DNA from: Selaginella tamariscina
Lineage: Eukaryota > Streptophyta > Lycopodiopsida > Selaginellales > Selaginellaceae
Length of the DNA stretch: 64,000 nt
Direction: 5' to 3'
Assembly (NCBI GenBank): GCA_003024785.1
Contig: PUQB01000406.1
Span: forward strand, 67,001 to 131,000
Below the pieces are notes generated by a model. The model saw only the letters and a program-made list of their open reading frames with translations, was not told where the DNA came from and did no database searches. Numbering within the stretch: position 1 is the stretch's first letter; every line of letters starts with the position of its first letter. This document shows, one piece after another, positions 45,085 to 58,000 of this stretch. The position numbers and the translations under genes are program-made.

Positions 45085-46938
45085 GCATATTCTTAAAGAT
45101 AAAAACTAATGAAATCATGGTAGAATTAATCAAAACAATGTAAGTCAACCTAATTATGTTCATTGTTGGGCATGTTAAACCCCAAAACATACATAATGTA
45201 CTTGTAATGTCTATTCTCATTGGTGGCCACTATACCCAAACTAGAGGCCGTGTCTGCCATAAGGTGTTCCTATGTTTGATGTGGTTTCAAACAATGGGAT
45301 GAGAATAATAATGTTTCAAAAGGATTAGCTATAGAGAAATGAGTACATGCACAAATGACAAAGGGATTTATGTAATGAAGACTTTACTTTCATGTTTTTT
45401 TATATGCATATTAAGGGTTGTAAATTTCACCCAATCATCTAATTTTCATCTTTTCTACAAAAGTTTACGGTGTTTCAATAAATGTGTTCGTCAATACCAA
45501 TTCTAATATGTCTTTGACAATTAAATCTTTTGGTTAAACAATGTTCATTAACTTTAACACGTGTTAATAAAGTCTTGTACATCTTATATAGTAATAGACA
45601 ATCTTAAGTGATGTCTTAGTGCACAACATCAACAACATTAGTCATGGGTGAGTTTATTTCTGATTCACTCAAGGTGGTACTAGGTTATGATTATCTAAAG
45701 TAATTTAAAGGAGTTTGTGATTTCATAGTAAATTCTTCAATTATTCGTTTTTAACACAATTGCTTTGTGATTTATTCCTTTACCCAAAAAGCTTAATGTT
45801 ACATGGCACACACATATGCAGGTCATGTTTGTCCCAATTGGTTCTTGCATCCGATCCACCATCCAAATATCGTACACATGTATTGAACAACTTAACATGA
45901 GTACATAGATTTATTTAACTTAGACTTATTTCAAAGGGCATAAATAAATATTCAATAGTACATATCAATTGGTAATGCACGACTTTTTAAAGTGTTAGTT
46001 CACCAAAGGAGTTATTGACAATGCGGATTGATGTTGTTGATATGATTAACAAACATGTATGTTTTCAATCATAGAGTTCGTGGGCATGCAAACCAAATTT
46101 TGCTGCCCAAGCCTAATGGTTCCTTGTGGTTTTGCATGGATTATTTATTTATTAATGATGTCATTATCAAAGTTGTTTATCTGCTTCCCAACATTGTCAT
46201 CTATTAAATCATTTGGGCTAAAGTAGATGGTTTACCAAATTAAATTTTGCCTTTAAGTATTTATCAAAGTTTTACAACATGTGGCAACAAGTGGTCATTC
46301 GACGTTAACACCATATGTAAGCAACACTAGATCTTTTAAGATATATTGGAGGAGTTTGACTCAAATGCTTAAACAAGCATAAGACTTATGGTCATACCTT
46401 AAGTCCTTTAAAATGGTTATCCCCCCACACCTAGAAGATAATTTGAGTAGTTTTTTGAGATCTTGCCTTAGGAGACTTAGACATGCTCATACCCTAATCC
46501 CACAAGGAGATCTATTTCACACATACCCTCGTGATAAAGCTAAGACATTTACCGCTTGAGAAATCATCTTCATCCAAGAGTACAACCCCTTTTAGGCTGA
46601 CAAAGGGCACCTTGAACCATGATTGACCCTTAAAGGTTTGAGTGGCCAAGTCATACCCTAACCCAAGGATTCACGAAAGGGCTTCTACTAACAAGCTTAA
46701 GTTGTTTAACCTATGAACACACCCTAAGGAGAACAGCCCTAACCAAGTTAGCTGACACACCAAGTTATGAGTCTTAATCTTTCTTAAGCAAATGCCCAAG
46801 GCTCAGCACCCTAATGTAAGCACAAGCATGCCTGCATGCTAAAGTATCTAACCCCTTAGTGTTAAACTCATGACACAATCTCAAAAAGGCATGCCTCAGA
46901 TGTTGTAACATGTGTCATATAACCTAACATCACATGTT

Positions 46939-47570
46939 TGTCACAACCCGATGCAGGATACAGGTTTCCGGATACAGGATACAGGATGCAGGATTTCGGA
47001 TACAGGATACGGGTTACAGGATATGCCTGCAGGATATTCCTACAGGATATACCTATAGGATTCTATAGGATATGCCTAGAGGATATGCTACAGGATATGC
47101 CTAGAGGATAAGGAACACTATTCTTAGCTCATGACTAGATTAGACTCATGACTAGATTAGCTTGGAGTTGTGAGCATAAAAGCTCCGACCTAATTGTTGT
47201 ACAATCAGTTACTATCAACACCAGTCATTCTACGATCATTCTTGTCTTTGTCTTATTCTTGTTTGTCTTGCTCCTTTGCCTCCTGCTCTTGTCTCGCTCC
47301 TGGATCCTGTCCTGTTCCTATCTCGCTCCTAGATCCAGTCCTATTCCTATCCTACTCCTGGATCTGTCCTGCGTCTTGTCTTGCTCCTGAGTTCCTAGTT
47401 CCTGTTTGGCTCCCGGATCCTATCCTGCTCCTGTCTCTCCCGGATCCTATCCGGTTCCAGTCTTGCTCTTGAGTTCCTAGTTCCTATCCTGCTCTCTGTC
47501 CTGTTCCTGAGTCAAGCCTCCTTGTTCTCGGAATCCTGCTCTTTCCTAGTTCCTGGATCGTGGCTTGACA
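46939..47570 (+). repeat. Solo LTR of chromovirus family B
   Basis: 632 bp, TGTCACAACC to GGCTTGACA, with the family-B TATA word and CAGTTACTATCAAC. It is flanked by a perfect 5-bp target duplication, ATGTT (46934-46938 and 47571-47575). It is inserted in the inverted LTR-like unit. It arose by LTR-LTR recombination of a full insertion. Confidence 0.92.
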
Positions 47571-48030
47571 ATGTTCATGTGACATTATTTCCTAATATAT
47601 GGGCTATCTTGCTATACACTTGATGCCACAAACATGGCTTATAGATGCCAACTCTAAAACTCCTTTGTGAACCCTCAAGAACATGGTAAAGAAAACCCAT
47701 TAGCCAAGATCCCACACCTATAGTAAAACAAAGACATGAATGTGTCCTACTTAGTTATAAGTGCTGCTCTTAACTTGACGTGAAGGAAGAGGCTAGAGAC
47801 ATGTCTCAACCTCTGACTAGCAAAACATGTACTTTAACAAGACCTTTCAAGTGTGAATTCACTAATGATAAGGGTTGGATAACCCTTAGGGTGTGATGTA
47901 CCCATGTGCATTGAAAGTTAGGGTGGCATAATCTGGGTTTTGCCTTGGCAATAAGATAAAGTATATGTAATGAGAGTTCTTGAGTTCGTAAATGAGCTCA
48001 TTATTCTACTACTGGTGCAAGTTTTAACTT

Positions 48031-48437
48031 GTGTTTATATGATGGAGTCTCCTCCCCCTCCAATCCTAATTGCTTAAGTGCGGTGACATAGAGTCTTGTT
48101 TCCAAAGTAAATGACTTTAGTGTCTTATGACTAGAAACACCCTTAGGGTTGCCCTAAACCCCTTGAATTAGGCTTTAGGGGTAGGTTAATGGTTAAGTTT
48201 TATGGAGACATGCATTATACATACCCCATGATAGTGTTTATATGATGGAGTCTCCTCCCCCTCCAATCCTAATTGCTTAAGTGCGGTGACATAGAGTCTT
48301 GTTTCCAAAGTAAATGACTTTAGTGTCTTATGACTAGAAACACCCTTAGGGTTGCCCTAAACCCCTTGAATTAGGCTTTAGGGGTAGGTTAATGGTTAAG
48401 TTTTATGGAGACATGCATTATATATACTCCATGATAG
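48031..48437. repeat. 203-bp tandem duplication
   Basis: Two nearly identical head-to-tail copies (48031-48233 and 48234-48437) start GTGTTTATATGATGGAG and end CCATGATAG. Because the copies are almost identical, the duplication is recent relative to its old host element. Confidence 0.9.
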
Positions 48438-50267
48438 AGCTAAGGCATCATGACTTAACCCTTGTGGATCTTAATTTAATTGTTTTTCACTTATGTAAGT
48501 TCATAACATGATGTTTATAATAAAGAACTATTCAGGATTGTCAATTCTAAGACGCAAAAAAACAAAGGGAGAGTTTTCTAAATGGAGGTGTTAGCTTCAT
48601 CTAAAGTTTCATGCAAATACCTAATGACACTTGGTTAGACCATCACTAGATATTCAAGTGCACTAAACAGACATGTTTCTACAACATCTAGAGCTCATCA
48701 ATATAGTTTAATAGATAATAACAGTCAACCTTCAAAATAAAGAGCAATCATAGTAAAAACTATAACAGTATTGACAGATTCCAATGATATATGAATATGT
48801 TTTAAAAATCACATTTAATGACGTTTGGATTGACTTTGGCCCCAACCACCTTTGAACATGATGGATGAGCTTCTTACTAATGTATTGGATATTATTGCCA
48901 ACTTTATTGTTCATTCACAAACACTTAGAGTTTACATGTGATCCAATGAAACTATGTGTAGTTCAAGAGTTTCTTCATCTTTGGATAGTTTAAGAAGTTC
49001 AATATTTCCTTGGCAAAGTGTAGTATTTAAGATGGTTCATTGATCACTCATCAAATTGGACTACTCTTTAGGCATTGGTTCGTCCACATGTACATTTCCA
49101 CTTAACACAAAAGTGCTAGTAGACATTTGATTATTTAAAAGAGCTATTAATAACTTCTCATGTGCTTCAGTACATGAATTTCACTCGACCATTTATCTTA
49201 TGAGTTAATGCATCGAATATCGATATTGGAGGTGTGTTGATGCAAACAAATGTAGTTAATCATTCCATTCAACATCTGATAGTTTATATTAGTTAAATAC
49301 GTTAACCAGTGGAATGAAACTATTTAACCACAAAACGAAAATGTCTTGTTATTGTTTGGGCTTTTAAGTGTTTTTTTTGCATGGGACTGATACATTATTG
49401 GAGTCTAATCATGATGCGGTAATTTCTTTATTGAAGTGCAAAAACTTAGTTTGTCGTGCAACATGATGTACATTGTGATTTTTAATTTTATATTTTTAAG
49501 GTGGTGTGTCATCTTTGACAAATATGGTTAATGTTAATGCCCTTTCACGAGCACCTCTTGTGGATTCCATGATACTTGGTAATACTCTAGCTACTTATTT
49601 TGATTTGGTGTAAACCCTTTAGGTGTTTGATGCTGACTTACTGTCTTTGAAGGTGTTATGAGCTGCATAAGAACTTGAACTATGGATAAGTGTTTATGAG
49701 ATGGGTTTGGAAGTCCATTCTTTAATTTAGAACCTTGGCTCAAGTAATATCAAACTCAATTCTGACTCCATGATGATTTACTATATTTTGTATGGACCAA
49801 TTCAAAAAATTGGTTGTAGCTAATTGTACCTTTTATTTATGTTTTTCAATATCATGATTCTCCTATGGTTTGGGGTCTTCTCAATCATCAAAAACTTCAA
49901 CATTTCATTTCATTGATCGAGAATGCATGCCAATGTAATTAGGTACATTCAGAGTTGTTTAACTTGTCAGACTTGGAACTTTAACAAAACACAAGTAGCA
50001 GGAATATTAGAGTCAATTAATGTCTCTCACAATTTTGAGTTGGTTACTATTGATCTAATGAGACCTTTTTTTAAGGAACTAGTATATTATTATGATTTCT
50101 GATTTCTTAAATTATTGGCTAGAGGTTGGTGCATTTTCAAATGGAATTATTATGTCAACGACATTATTTCTATTTGATCCTTTTATTTTACAACATTCGT
50201 GTCCAAAACAAATATTCTTAAACAATGGTTCAACTTTCATTGCATATGTATTAAAGGTGTTATATAT

Positions 50268-50466
50268 TGTAAGATATTGTAAGATACTACATCTGTATAT
50301 ATGCATGTGTATACACACATGCATAGTGACACATGGGTGGTGATCTGGCCCCATGTGTCAGTGCCACGTGTCACATGTGTGCCATGTGGCAGAAGGTCTC
50401 ATGTATATAAGTAGGGTTTTGAGCAAAATAAAGTATCACATTCTGTGCATATTTATCTATTCTTTC
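50268..50466 (+). repeat. Left LTR of C
   Basis: Starts TGTAAGATA and holds repeated TGTGCCACGTG/ACATGTGT words and a TATATAAG box near 50404. It matches 54922-55107. Confidence 0.85.
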
Positions 50467-50529
50467 ATTGGTGGAAAAGTTGGGTATTCCTTTTCTTCCG
50501 TCTCTTCCTTTTCTTGTTTTCATGACAAT

Positions 50530-51480
50530 GAATGTGGAGACGGCTTTTAGTATTTGCTATTGATGCACAAACTAAGTTATTAGAGTGCTTCGTTGAGGGT
50601 CCGTCCTCTTCTTCCCCGCTTGAGCCTTCTACCAGGGGATCTACTTCTAATACTCCATCTTCACAAGCCACAAATCCAAGGGTTCGACCCCGACCTTTTT
50701 ATGGTGATCCGGGAGATGATGTATACCACTAGTTTAATCATTTCCAAGTTATTGTTTGATATCATGGTTGGGATGAGGCTTGTGCTCTCAAAGAATTCCC
50801 TACATGTTTGAGAAGCCCTGCACTCAAATGGTATAATGGATTGGCTATGAAGATTCAAGCCAATAGTAACCGACTGACAAAGTGCCTCAAACGTAAGTTT
50901 GTCAAAGTTGAGGACTTAGATGATGCTTTCCAACAACTACATGCGATATGACAACATCCTGGTGAGTCTGTTATGCAGTTTAGTATTAGGTTCGAGGATT
51001 TAGCTTAGACATATCTTAACATGCTTGAGCCATTAAACTTGGTACGTTATGGCCGACTATGCGACCCGAACTCGTTCGATTCATTCAGGCTCTTCGTCCT
51101 ACTACATTGAAGGAGGCTTTTGCACTAGCTTAATGATTTGAGTTGGTACTTGGTGAGGGCCGTGGTCCCCTTAGGTTACCTGCTCCTCCTATTCAGCGTG
51201 CTGATCCAATGGAGGTTGCTACTACATATGTGCCTGCACAACAAGCCCTTCATGGTCGACCTTTTGCATATGGGCCTCCTTGGGGCCAACCTCGTGGACC
51301 TCCACGAAATTTTCCTACACTTGCTCTTGCCTGTGGTGGTTGAAATCCACGAATTCGTGACAGGAGGAATCGAAACAATGCAAGTCGACCCAATCAAGTT
51401 CATTGTTGGGCACTTAGACATACTTGGCAGGCATGTGATGTATATCCTGATTGGCGCCCACCACATCTAGACTAGTGACC
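50530..51480 (+). pseudogene. C gag region
   Basis: Ser/Pro-rich start (EGPSSSSPLEPSTRGST). Capsid-like sequence follows near 50760-51060 (EFPTCLRSPALKWYNGL type), then a Pro-rich stretch near 51240-51340 (RPFAYGPPWGQPRGPPRNF). A zinc knuckle remnant (HCWALRHTWQACDVYPD type) lies near 51405-51450. Confidence 0.55.
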
Positions 51481-54400
51481 ATATGTTTCTGGATGGTGTA
51501 CCTATGGCGGCCATTATGACTGATGATGAACTTTCACATGACGAAGCCTCTCTTGCAAGTGGTTTTGTTGCGGAAAACCAGTAATCATACGGGCAATGGG
51601 GGATCCCATATGATGGAGACTTCACCTCCATGCTTTTTTCGCTATGCATTATTAAGGATTACAAGTTCCACCAGATCATCCAATTTTCACATTTTTGGGT
51701 GAATGATTTTTCAGTCACAATGCTTGTGGATATAGGATCCAGTACGTCTCATAACTACTACTTCTCTAATGCATCGGTGCTCATTACACTTAAGATGTGC
51801 AAATAAGGTCTTGCACATTTTATATGGTAATGGGCAGTCTTGTGTAGTATCACAGTATACCACTTTGACTACATTGGTTATGGGTGACAACTGTAAGTTT
51901 CCCTTTGGGTCTCTTAGGGTTGTCCCTTCCCAGGTCTTTGACATTATTCTAAGATGTGATTAGTTAAAGCAGTTCAAAAGTGTGATTTTTTACTCTCTCA
52001 TCCGTATTACGCTTGGAGTTTGTGTCTCTATAGTTTGTTCTTTACATCCATAGAAGCTTGTTGTTATTTGTATCATGCATATAGCTCATTTGATTTCGGT
52101 CTTGGGTGGTGTTCATCTCAACAGGTTTAAATATCGAATCCATCACCTGAGTATCGAGCACATTGCATCGAACAACTTAAGCAACAGTATGCAAATTTGT
52201 TCAAATTTCTATTTGTCCCAAGGTGCACATATGAAGACTCGACACTATATACCCACTGGCAATGCAAAGCCTTTCAAAGTCCCGGTTTGACGCAGGTCAT
52301 CAAAAGAGTTATTGGCCATGCGAACAACTGTATATAATTGGTAGGCGGGTGTGTCATCCATCACGGAGTCCAGGGGCATGTGAACCTCATTTGGTTCCTA
52401 AGCCTAATGAATCTCTACGATTCTATGTGGATTACCGACCTCTCAATGATGTTACCGTCAAAGTTGTTTATCCACTTTTGAACTCTGCCAATTTATTAGA
52501 TCGTTTGGGTCAAAGTCAATGGTTTACTAAGTTGGATTTGGCATCAAAGATACTAGCAGGTTTCTATGGTTGAGGAGGATATTCCAAAAAACAGTTTTCC
52601 GAACACCATTGGTCTTTACGAGTTTTTGGTCATGCCTTTTAGATTGACTTCAGCTCATGCCACCTTTCACACATAATGAATGAACTTCTTTTAAATATGC
52701 CTGATATCACTGCTGATTTCATTGCTGATGTCTCATTCAGGGTCTGGTTCTTGGGAGGATCACATTCATGATGTACGGCAAGTTCTTGATCGATTTCGAA
52801 AAGTTGGCTTGAAGTTGAAACTTGAAAAGTGTGTGTTCGGTTTGACCGACCACACTTACTTATCTCGAGAAGGTTTACAGGTGGATCCAACAAAGTTGCA
52901 AGCTGTTTGAGAGTTCCCTCGTCCTCGTACGGTACAAGAAGTCCAACGTTTTTTGGGCAATGTGCAATACTTGGGTCGATTCATAGATCATCTCCTTGAT
53001 CGAACTGCCCCTTTTCGGGAGTTAGTTCATCCATAGGTACCTTTCAGGTGGACTTGCAGGTGTCAGCAGGCATTTAAACCGATTAAATGAGTTCTTGAAC
53101 TGCACCACTACTTCAATACCCAGATTTTACTCATCCATTCATTTTACGAGTAGATGCATTAGATATTGGTATTGGTGGCGTGTTGATGCAAACTAATGTT
53201 GCAAACCCATGATTTGACACGGTGACTTACATTAGTCGAGTACTCAAGCTTGCTGAGCGAAATTATTTTATTATTGAAAAAGAATGTCTTGCTGTTGTTT
53301 GGGGTTTTGAATGACTTTATGCCTACTTGCATGGGAAGTGAAACACTTTTGGAGTGTAATCATGCTGCTATCATTTCCTTATTAAAACTAAAGAATTTAG
53401 TGAGTCATGTAGCAAAATGGATTATGTCCCTAGGTATATAACTTTAAAGTGGTGCACAGGCCTGGGTAAACAATGGTGGATGCAGATGCACTTTCTCGAG
53501 CACCCCTTTCCAATTCCACTTTGCATGCTCATGCAATAACTACGGTGTTTGATTTGATACAAGCCCCTCAGGTATTGATGCCGACTTACCATCCTTGGAA
53601 CAGTGGCAAGATGCCCAAAAACATGAACCATAGACAAGGCAATTATGGGATGCGTTTGCAAATCCTTCTTCATAATCTCGATTTTGACAATATTCATGTT
53701 CAATTTCACTTCATTTCATGATGGTTTATTGTATTTTATTGGGACAAATCCAGAAGACAGATTGCATTTGGGTGTACCCTTTGCATATGTTCCGCACATT
53801 CTTCGAGCATATCATGATTCCCTATTGTTGGAGTCATCTTGGTCACCAACGAGTGTTGGAGAAGCTCCGCTGATTTCTTTTATTAGCCCAGCATGTGTGC
53901 TGATGTGATCAGGTATATTCAGATTGTCCCATTTGTCAAACTCGAAATTCCTTTACAACTCGAGATGGGGCGTTAAAATCCATCAATGTCTCTCACCCCT
54001 TTTGAGTTAATTACAGTGGATTTAATGGGACCTTCACGTTCTTCTCAAGGTAACCATACATCATTATCGTATTTGATTATTTAACTCGTTGAGTGGAGGT
54101 TGTGCTCTTCCAGATGTAATTTCATGTCAACAGCTTTGTTTTTGTTCGATCATGTGGTTTTGCAACATTCTTGTCCAAAGCGGATGTTATCAAATAATGG
54201 CCCTACTTTCATTGCCAGAGGTATTACCAAGTGTTGTGTGAAAGGTTTAGGGGTTAAAACACTCACAAACTGATGATTTGGTGGAGCGATTAAATGGATC
54301 TTCAAGGGTATGATCTTGAAGTATGTGAACTTCAATTGTATTAATTAAGATTGGTATTTGTGCGATGCTTGAAATTTGCTTATGTAACAGGCATTTAGAG

Positions 54401-54835
54401 TTCGATTAATATCTATCTCTCCATTCAAGGCATTGTATAGATATAATCCTAAGTTGCCTAGTAAATTGGGTTTATCATTAAATCTACCATGTGCTAAGGA
54501 TGCAAAAATGTGGGTTCGATACTTGGATGTTGTCTTACCTCTTCTACCGTGTAGAGTCTGCTGAACATCTTGGTCGAGCTCAAATATGGCAACAATCTTC
54601 TTACAATGCACAGTATCAAATTCATTATTGTTGAAGATGACTTAGTACTGGTACGTTTTCTAAGCTGACTGCACTTGGGCTTGCAACTGGTTATATAAGT
54701 GGCTTGGTTCCTACTGAGTACTCCGAAAGGTTGGTCATCATGTGTATCAAGTACAGTCAGTGGGATCGCATAAGGTTGAGATAGTTCACGTAGTTCAAAT
54801 GAAACGGTTTGTCATTCAAGACTCGTTGATTACAT
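51480..54835 (+). pseudogene. C protease and pol region
   Basis: Protease-like sequence (VDIGSSTSHNYY and VFDIILRCD) lies near 51725-51960. RT follows (PKPNESLRFYVDYRPLNDVT near 52400-52460, QWFTKLDLASKI near 52519-52555). RNase H and tether sequence lie near 53120-53510. The integrase zinc region lies near 53800-53940, and core remnants near 54000-54600. It is a typical gypsy order. Confidence 0.7.
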
Positions 54836-54921
54836 TCAGTCATACTTTAGATGAGCTAACTTACACGGATCCAGGACCATCAAATCCATCACCATTGACA
54901 CAGCCACATAGGGGAGGATAA

Positions 54922-55107
54922 TGTAAGATATGTAAGATACTACATACTGTATATACACACATGCATAGTGACACATGGGTGGTGATCTAGCCCCACGTGT
55001 CAGCGCACACATGTTGCATGTGTGCCACGTGATAGGAGGTCTCCTATATATAAGCAAGGTTTTGAGTTGAATAAAGTATCAATTCTGTGCATATTTATCT
55101 TCTTTTA
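54922..55107 (+). repeat. Right LTR of C
   Basis: Starts TGTAAGATATGTAAG after the purine tract and shares the ATGCATAGTGACACATGGG block with the left LTR. The right border is approximate because C0 continues with AT-rich sequence. Confidence 0.8.
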
Positions 55108-55850
55108 ATATTAAATTAAATGTTAAACACTCATTCACAAACAAACATTCAAAGGCATGAGAACTTCAGGTAAACAAATTGGAATTAGTATTGCAATGTT
55201 TAAGGTTTGTATATATAACATTTATTTTGAATTTGATTGGTATCTTTTCATTTAAAGTAGTGTATGGATACAATTTAGAACTATTTAGTGAATTAAGGTT
55301 ATCATCGTGTTTATCACATGCTGAGAATGCCAAGACATAAATTCAACACCTAGACGTCACTATACTTCTTTTGCATGTAAAACATATTAGTCAAACTCAA
55401 GTTCATCAACAATCTTCATATAATGTATAGTACTAGTTTCATATAATGCACAATATAAGCTTCACTAAAGTATGTAAATTATGATTTAGTATTAATATGT
55501 TTTTTAAAGTTAATTAAACCTAGTTTAACCACTGGTTTATTATATAAGTGACTTGGTCCCTAGGGGTATTTAAAAAGGTTTGTCCTTAATCATAATAATA
55601 AGTATAATTAATGAATTCTCATGAAAAGGAGATTCAAATGAAGCAATTTATAATTAAAAATCTGCTAAAAAAGTTTGGACACACAAGGACAATGTAAAAT
55701 AGCATATTGTATGCATGTATATATTACATAATATACACATATTTATTGCATGGATGATGACCTGGCCTCTCACCTCATATCAATGTTATGGAAGACCCTA
55801 TACAATACATCATTCAATTTTATATTTCTCTCTTTCAATATCTTGTAAAT
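55108..55850 (+). mobile_element. Old gypsy element C0, right part
   Basis: Resumes C0 integrase where C interrupted it (GTTAAACACTCATTCACAAA parallels 54258 in C) and ends in an LTR relative. Confidence 0.65.
55693..55850 (+). repeat. Right LTR of C0
   Basis: TGTAAAATAGCATATTG, then GCATGGATGATGACCTGGCC. It is similar to the C LTR (GTGACACATGGGTGGTGATC) but strongly diverged and shorter. It fits an older insertion of the same family. Confidence 0.6.
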
Positions 55851-57296
55851 AAATATGCTTACTTAAGAATAATGTATAAACCATAATAACTACATATTAA
55901 AGATCTACAATTATACATAATTTATATGTATAATTTCTATTTTTATTATGTAATAATAAACTACATATCTTATTTATATCCCACACAGAATTCTGCATAT
56001 GTGCGGAAATAAACATGTATGCATATACATAACAGTAAAAACGTAAAAAAGACAAATGTACAATAGGTTTATGTACGTGTGCGCGTGTGTAAACAGGTAA
56101 TAGTTTAGATGTAGTAATTTATTAATTTAACAATATGTGACAAACGATTTAGAGCCAAAACATTTTCTCTTATTACTAGCAGGAAGTACAATATGATATA
56201 TATATACGTTGTTAGAATGTTTCTGTAACTTGTGTGTGTGTGTGTGTGCACGCGTGCGCAATACAATATCGATATCATGCCCAGAAAATACGACTAGTAA
56301 TGTAAAGCATCTTATTAGCATCCATGTGTGTTATTTGTCTTCCCTTCATTCTGTTTAATGCGAACGTTAATGTTAATAACACATTGTACGTATATGCATG
56401 CCTACGGTGCGTACTAAGCTCTCACACACACGCACACATACAATATACGGTGTACATACCGGCACAAGGCGGTGGCTTGCTCAAACAGAATGGGCTATTG
56501 CCGATATATGCTTTTGCAGGTCGATTCAGTAGGATATACCGTCACCGAGTACGATATATTCAGTCTCTCACCAAACACATTTGTGCATATACACACACGG
56601 CGTGCATACGTATCACGCCGTGTGTATATGCACATGTATTAGGAAATGGTACTTATGTAACACATCACAAATTTAAAACAAAAGCATACACGCATGATAT
56701 ACATCAAGGACAATTACATAAAACAGAACATACATACATGAAGACATAGATACATATACACAGTAAACATCTTCTATGTGTGTACGAGATGATACAACTA
56801 TCGTGCTTTAAGAAAAAAGGAATAAGAACAAGTATCAAATCTCTATGGACACTATTCTTGTACACCAAAACAAAGCATCTGACGCACCTTTCATCACAAT
56901 GCTTATTTGAAACATCTCTCCATCCCTCCTAGGCCGTATCCGTCTTATGTGTCTCCCCTTCGTTCTGTTTAAACAACCTCATATTAGCCATTATATATTT
57001 TACATGTCACACACGCACACGCACGCGCACAACAAACGCACGCAACACACACACACTGTATGCATATGTTAATGTGCTTTGTTCATACCCATCCATAACG
57101 TGTATATCATCTATGTAAACGTATATACGTATATCAGCCTGTGTAACACACAAGTCTGCATGAACAATTATGTGTGTGACAAAAAACCGTGTACAACTCA
57201 TGTACACACATAAACAAGTGCATATACATTATATAGTATTATATGTCATGATATCCTAATAACGAGTAACTTTTGCTCGATATAAAGAAATAATAT
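55851..57296. other. Intergenic region with a long palindrome
   Basis: AT-rich with (GT)n/(CG)-type tracts (56230-56262, 57010-57050). It probably includes the 3' flank of the ZML gene. The only other structure seen is the inverted repeat at 56582-56634. Confidence 0.45.
56582..56634. repeat. 53-base palindrome
   Basis: Left arm 56582-56604 (TGTGCATATACACACACGG and CGTG) and right arm 56614-56634, reverse complementary except for one GT unit, with a 9-base loop. Confidence 0.9.
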
Positions 57297-57969
57297 TTAC
57301 TGTTGTGGATGAAGTGTAGGGAGCTGAAGCACAGACCCCGGAGCTTGAGCATTCTTTGAGAGATCCTTAAAACACCCTAACAAAATATGAGACGTATAAT
57401 ACTGTTATTGCTGTATAGCACTGCAATAATATGTAGATTAATATATCCGAACCTTTTGTCTATAGATAGACATACTAAAACGGATTGAATTTAATATGGA
57501 TACACTACTATACTATAATACTTCAGACACAAATTACACAAGCTATTGAACACACACGCACGCACACACACCTTATTAGCCCACATTAAACCACAAGCGT
57601 TGCACAATGTCCTTGGTCCAGAAGGCCCACGCCTCATCATTGGCGTAGAACGCTCACCAGTTCCACAGTGCGTGCAACTACAAAACAAAACATAATTAAC
57701 TTGTAAATGCGACCAGCAATCGTGTAGTATCGAATAAGTCAAAATGTACTAAGTAGCAAAACGTGAGTAAATTTAATTAAGCAGTTAAGGCGTTTACAGG
57801 ATTTCAGGCTGAGATGCACCACCACCAGGCGGAGTTGGCTGACCAGGCGTCTGTGGACTTGCTCCATTTGCTTTTGCTGCTGCTTCTTCTTGGAGTGCCT
57901 TTGATGAAGCAAACTGGCCCTTCTTCCTATGCATCCTGTTTACAAAGAAAACGTTAATCTCTCTCAGTC

Positions 57970-58000
<31 letters not shown>

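Larger units (their letters stand above)
46262..48767 (-). mobile_element. Inverted older copy of the large LTR-like unit
   Basis: The minus-strand relative of 15754-17514. It starts TATCAAAGTTTTA (TGTCAGAGTTTTA in the other copy) and ends CATAGTAAAAACTATAACA. It is flanked by a perfect target duplication, GTATT (46257-46261 and 48768-48772), within C0 RT. It is split by a solo LTR (46939-47570) and holds a 203-bp tandem duplication. It is much more diverged than the 15754 copy. Confidence 0.75.
44990..50267 (+). mobile_element. Old gypsy element C0, left part
   Basis: From about 45110 it runs parallel to the inside of element C. GTTCATTGTTGGGCA at 45160 equals C near 51400. Protease-like sequence lies near 45590-45700. 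RT words (PKPNGSLWFCMDY type) lie near 46110-46145. RNase H lies near 49080-49560 and integrase to 50267. It carries the inverted LTR-like unit (46262-48767) and is split by C at 50268. No left LTR was seen, so the left border is approximate. It is old and broken in very many places. Confidence 0.65.
50268..55107 (+). mobile_element. Ty3/gypsy element C, nested in its relative C0
   Basis: 4.84 kb with LTRs at 50268-50466 and 54922-55107 and a purine tract (GGGGAGGATAA) before the right LTR. CATTGGTGGAAAAG, a likely primer site, follows the left LTR. The inside holds gag, protease, RT, RNase H and integrase on the plus strand; no chromodomain was seen. The LTRs are moderately diverged, and the frame is broken many times. 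Both flanks are integrase sequence of C0, an older member of the same family. Confidence 0.85.

Noticed and set aside
56324-56749. 141-codon open frame in intergenic DNA
   Set aside because: The sequence is low-complexity and runs through microsatellites and a palindrome. It shows no domain and no splice context.
36295-57376. Base-insertion RNA editing as the reason for missing G residues in host exons
   Set aside because: No such process is known for plant nuclear genes. Assembly error is far simpler, and the slips are of mixed kinds and not only at G runs. It stays testable with paired DNA and RNA reads.
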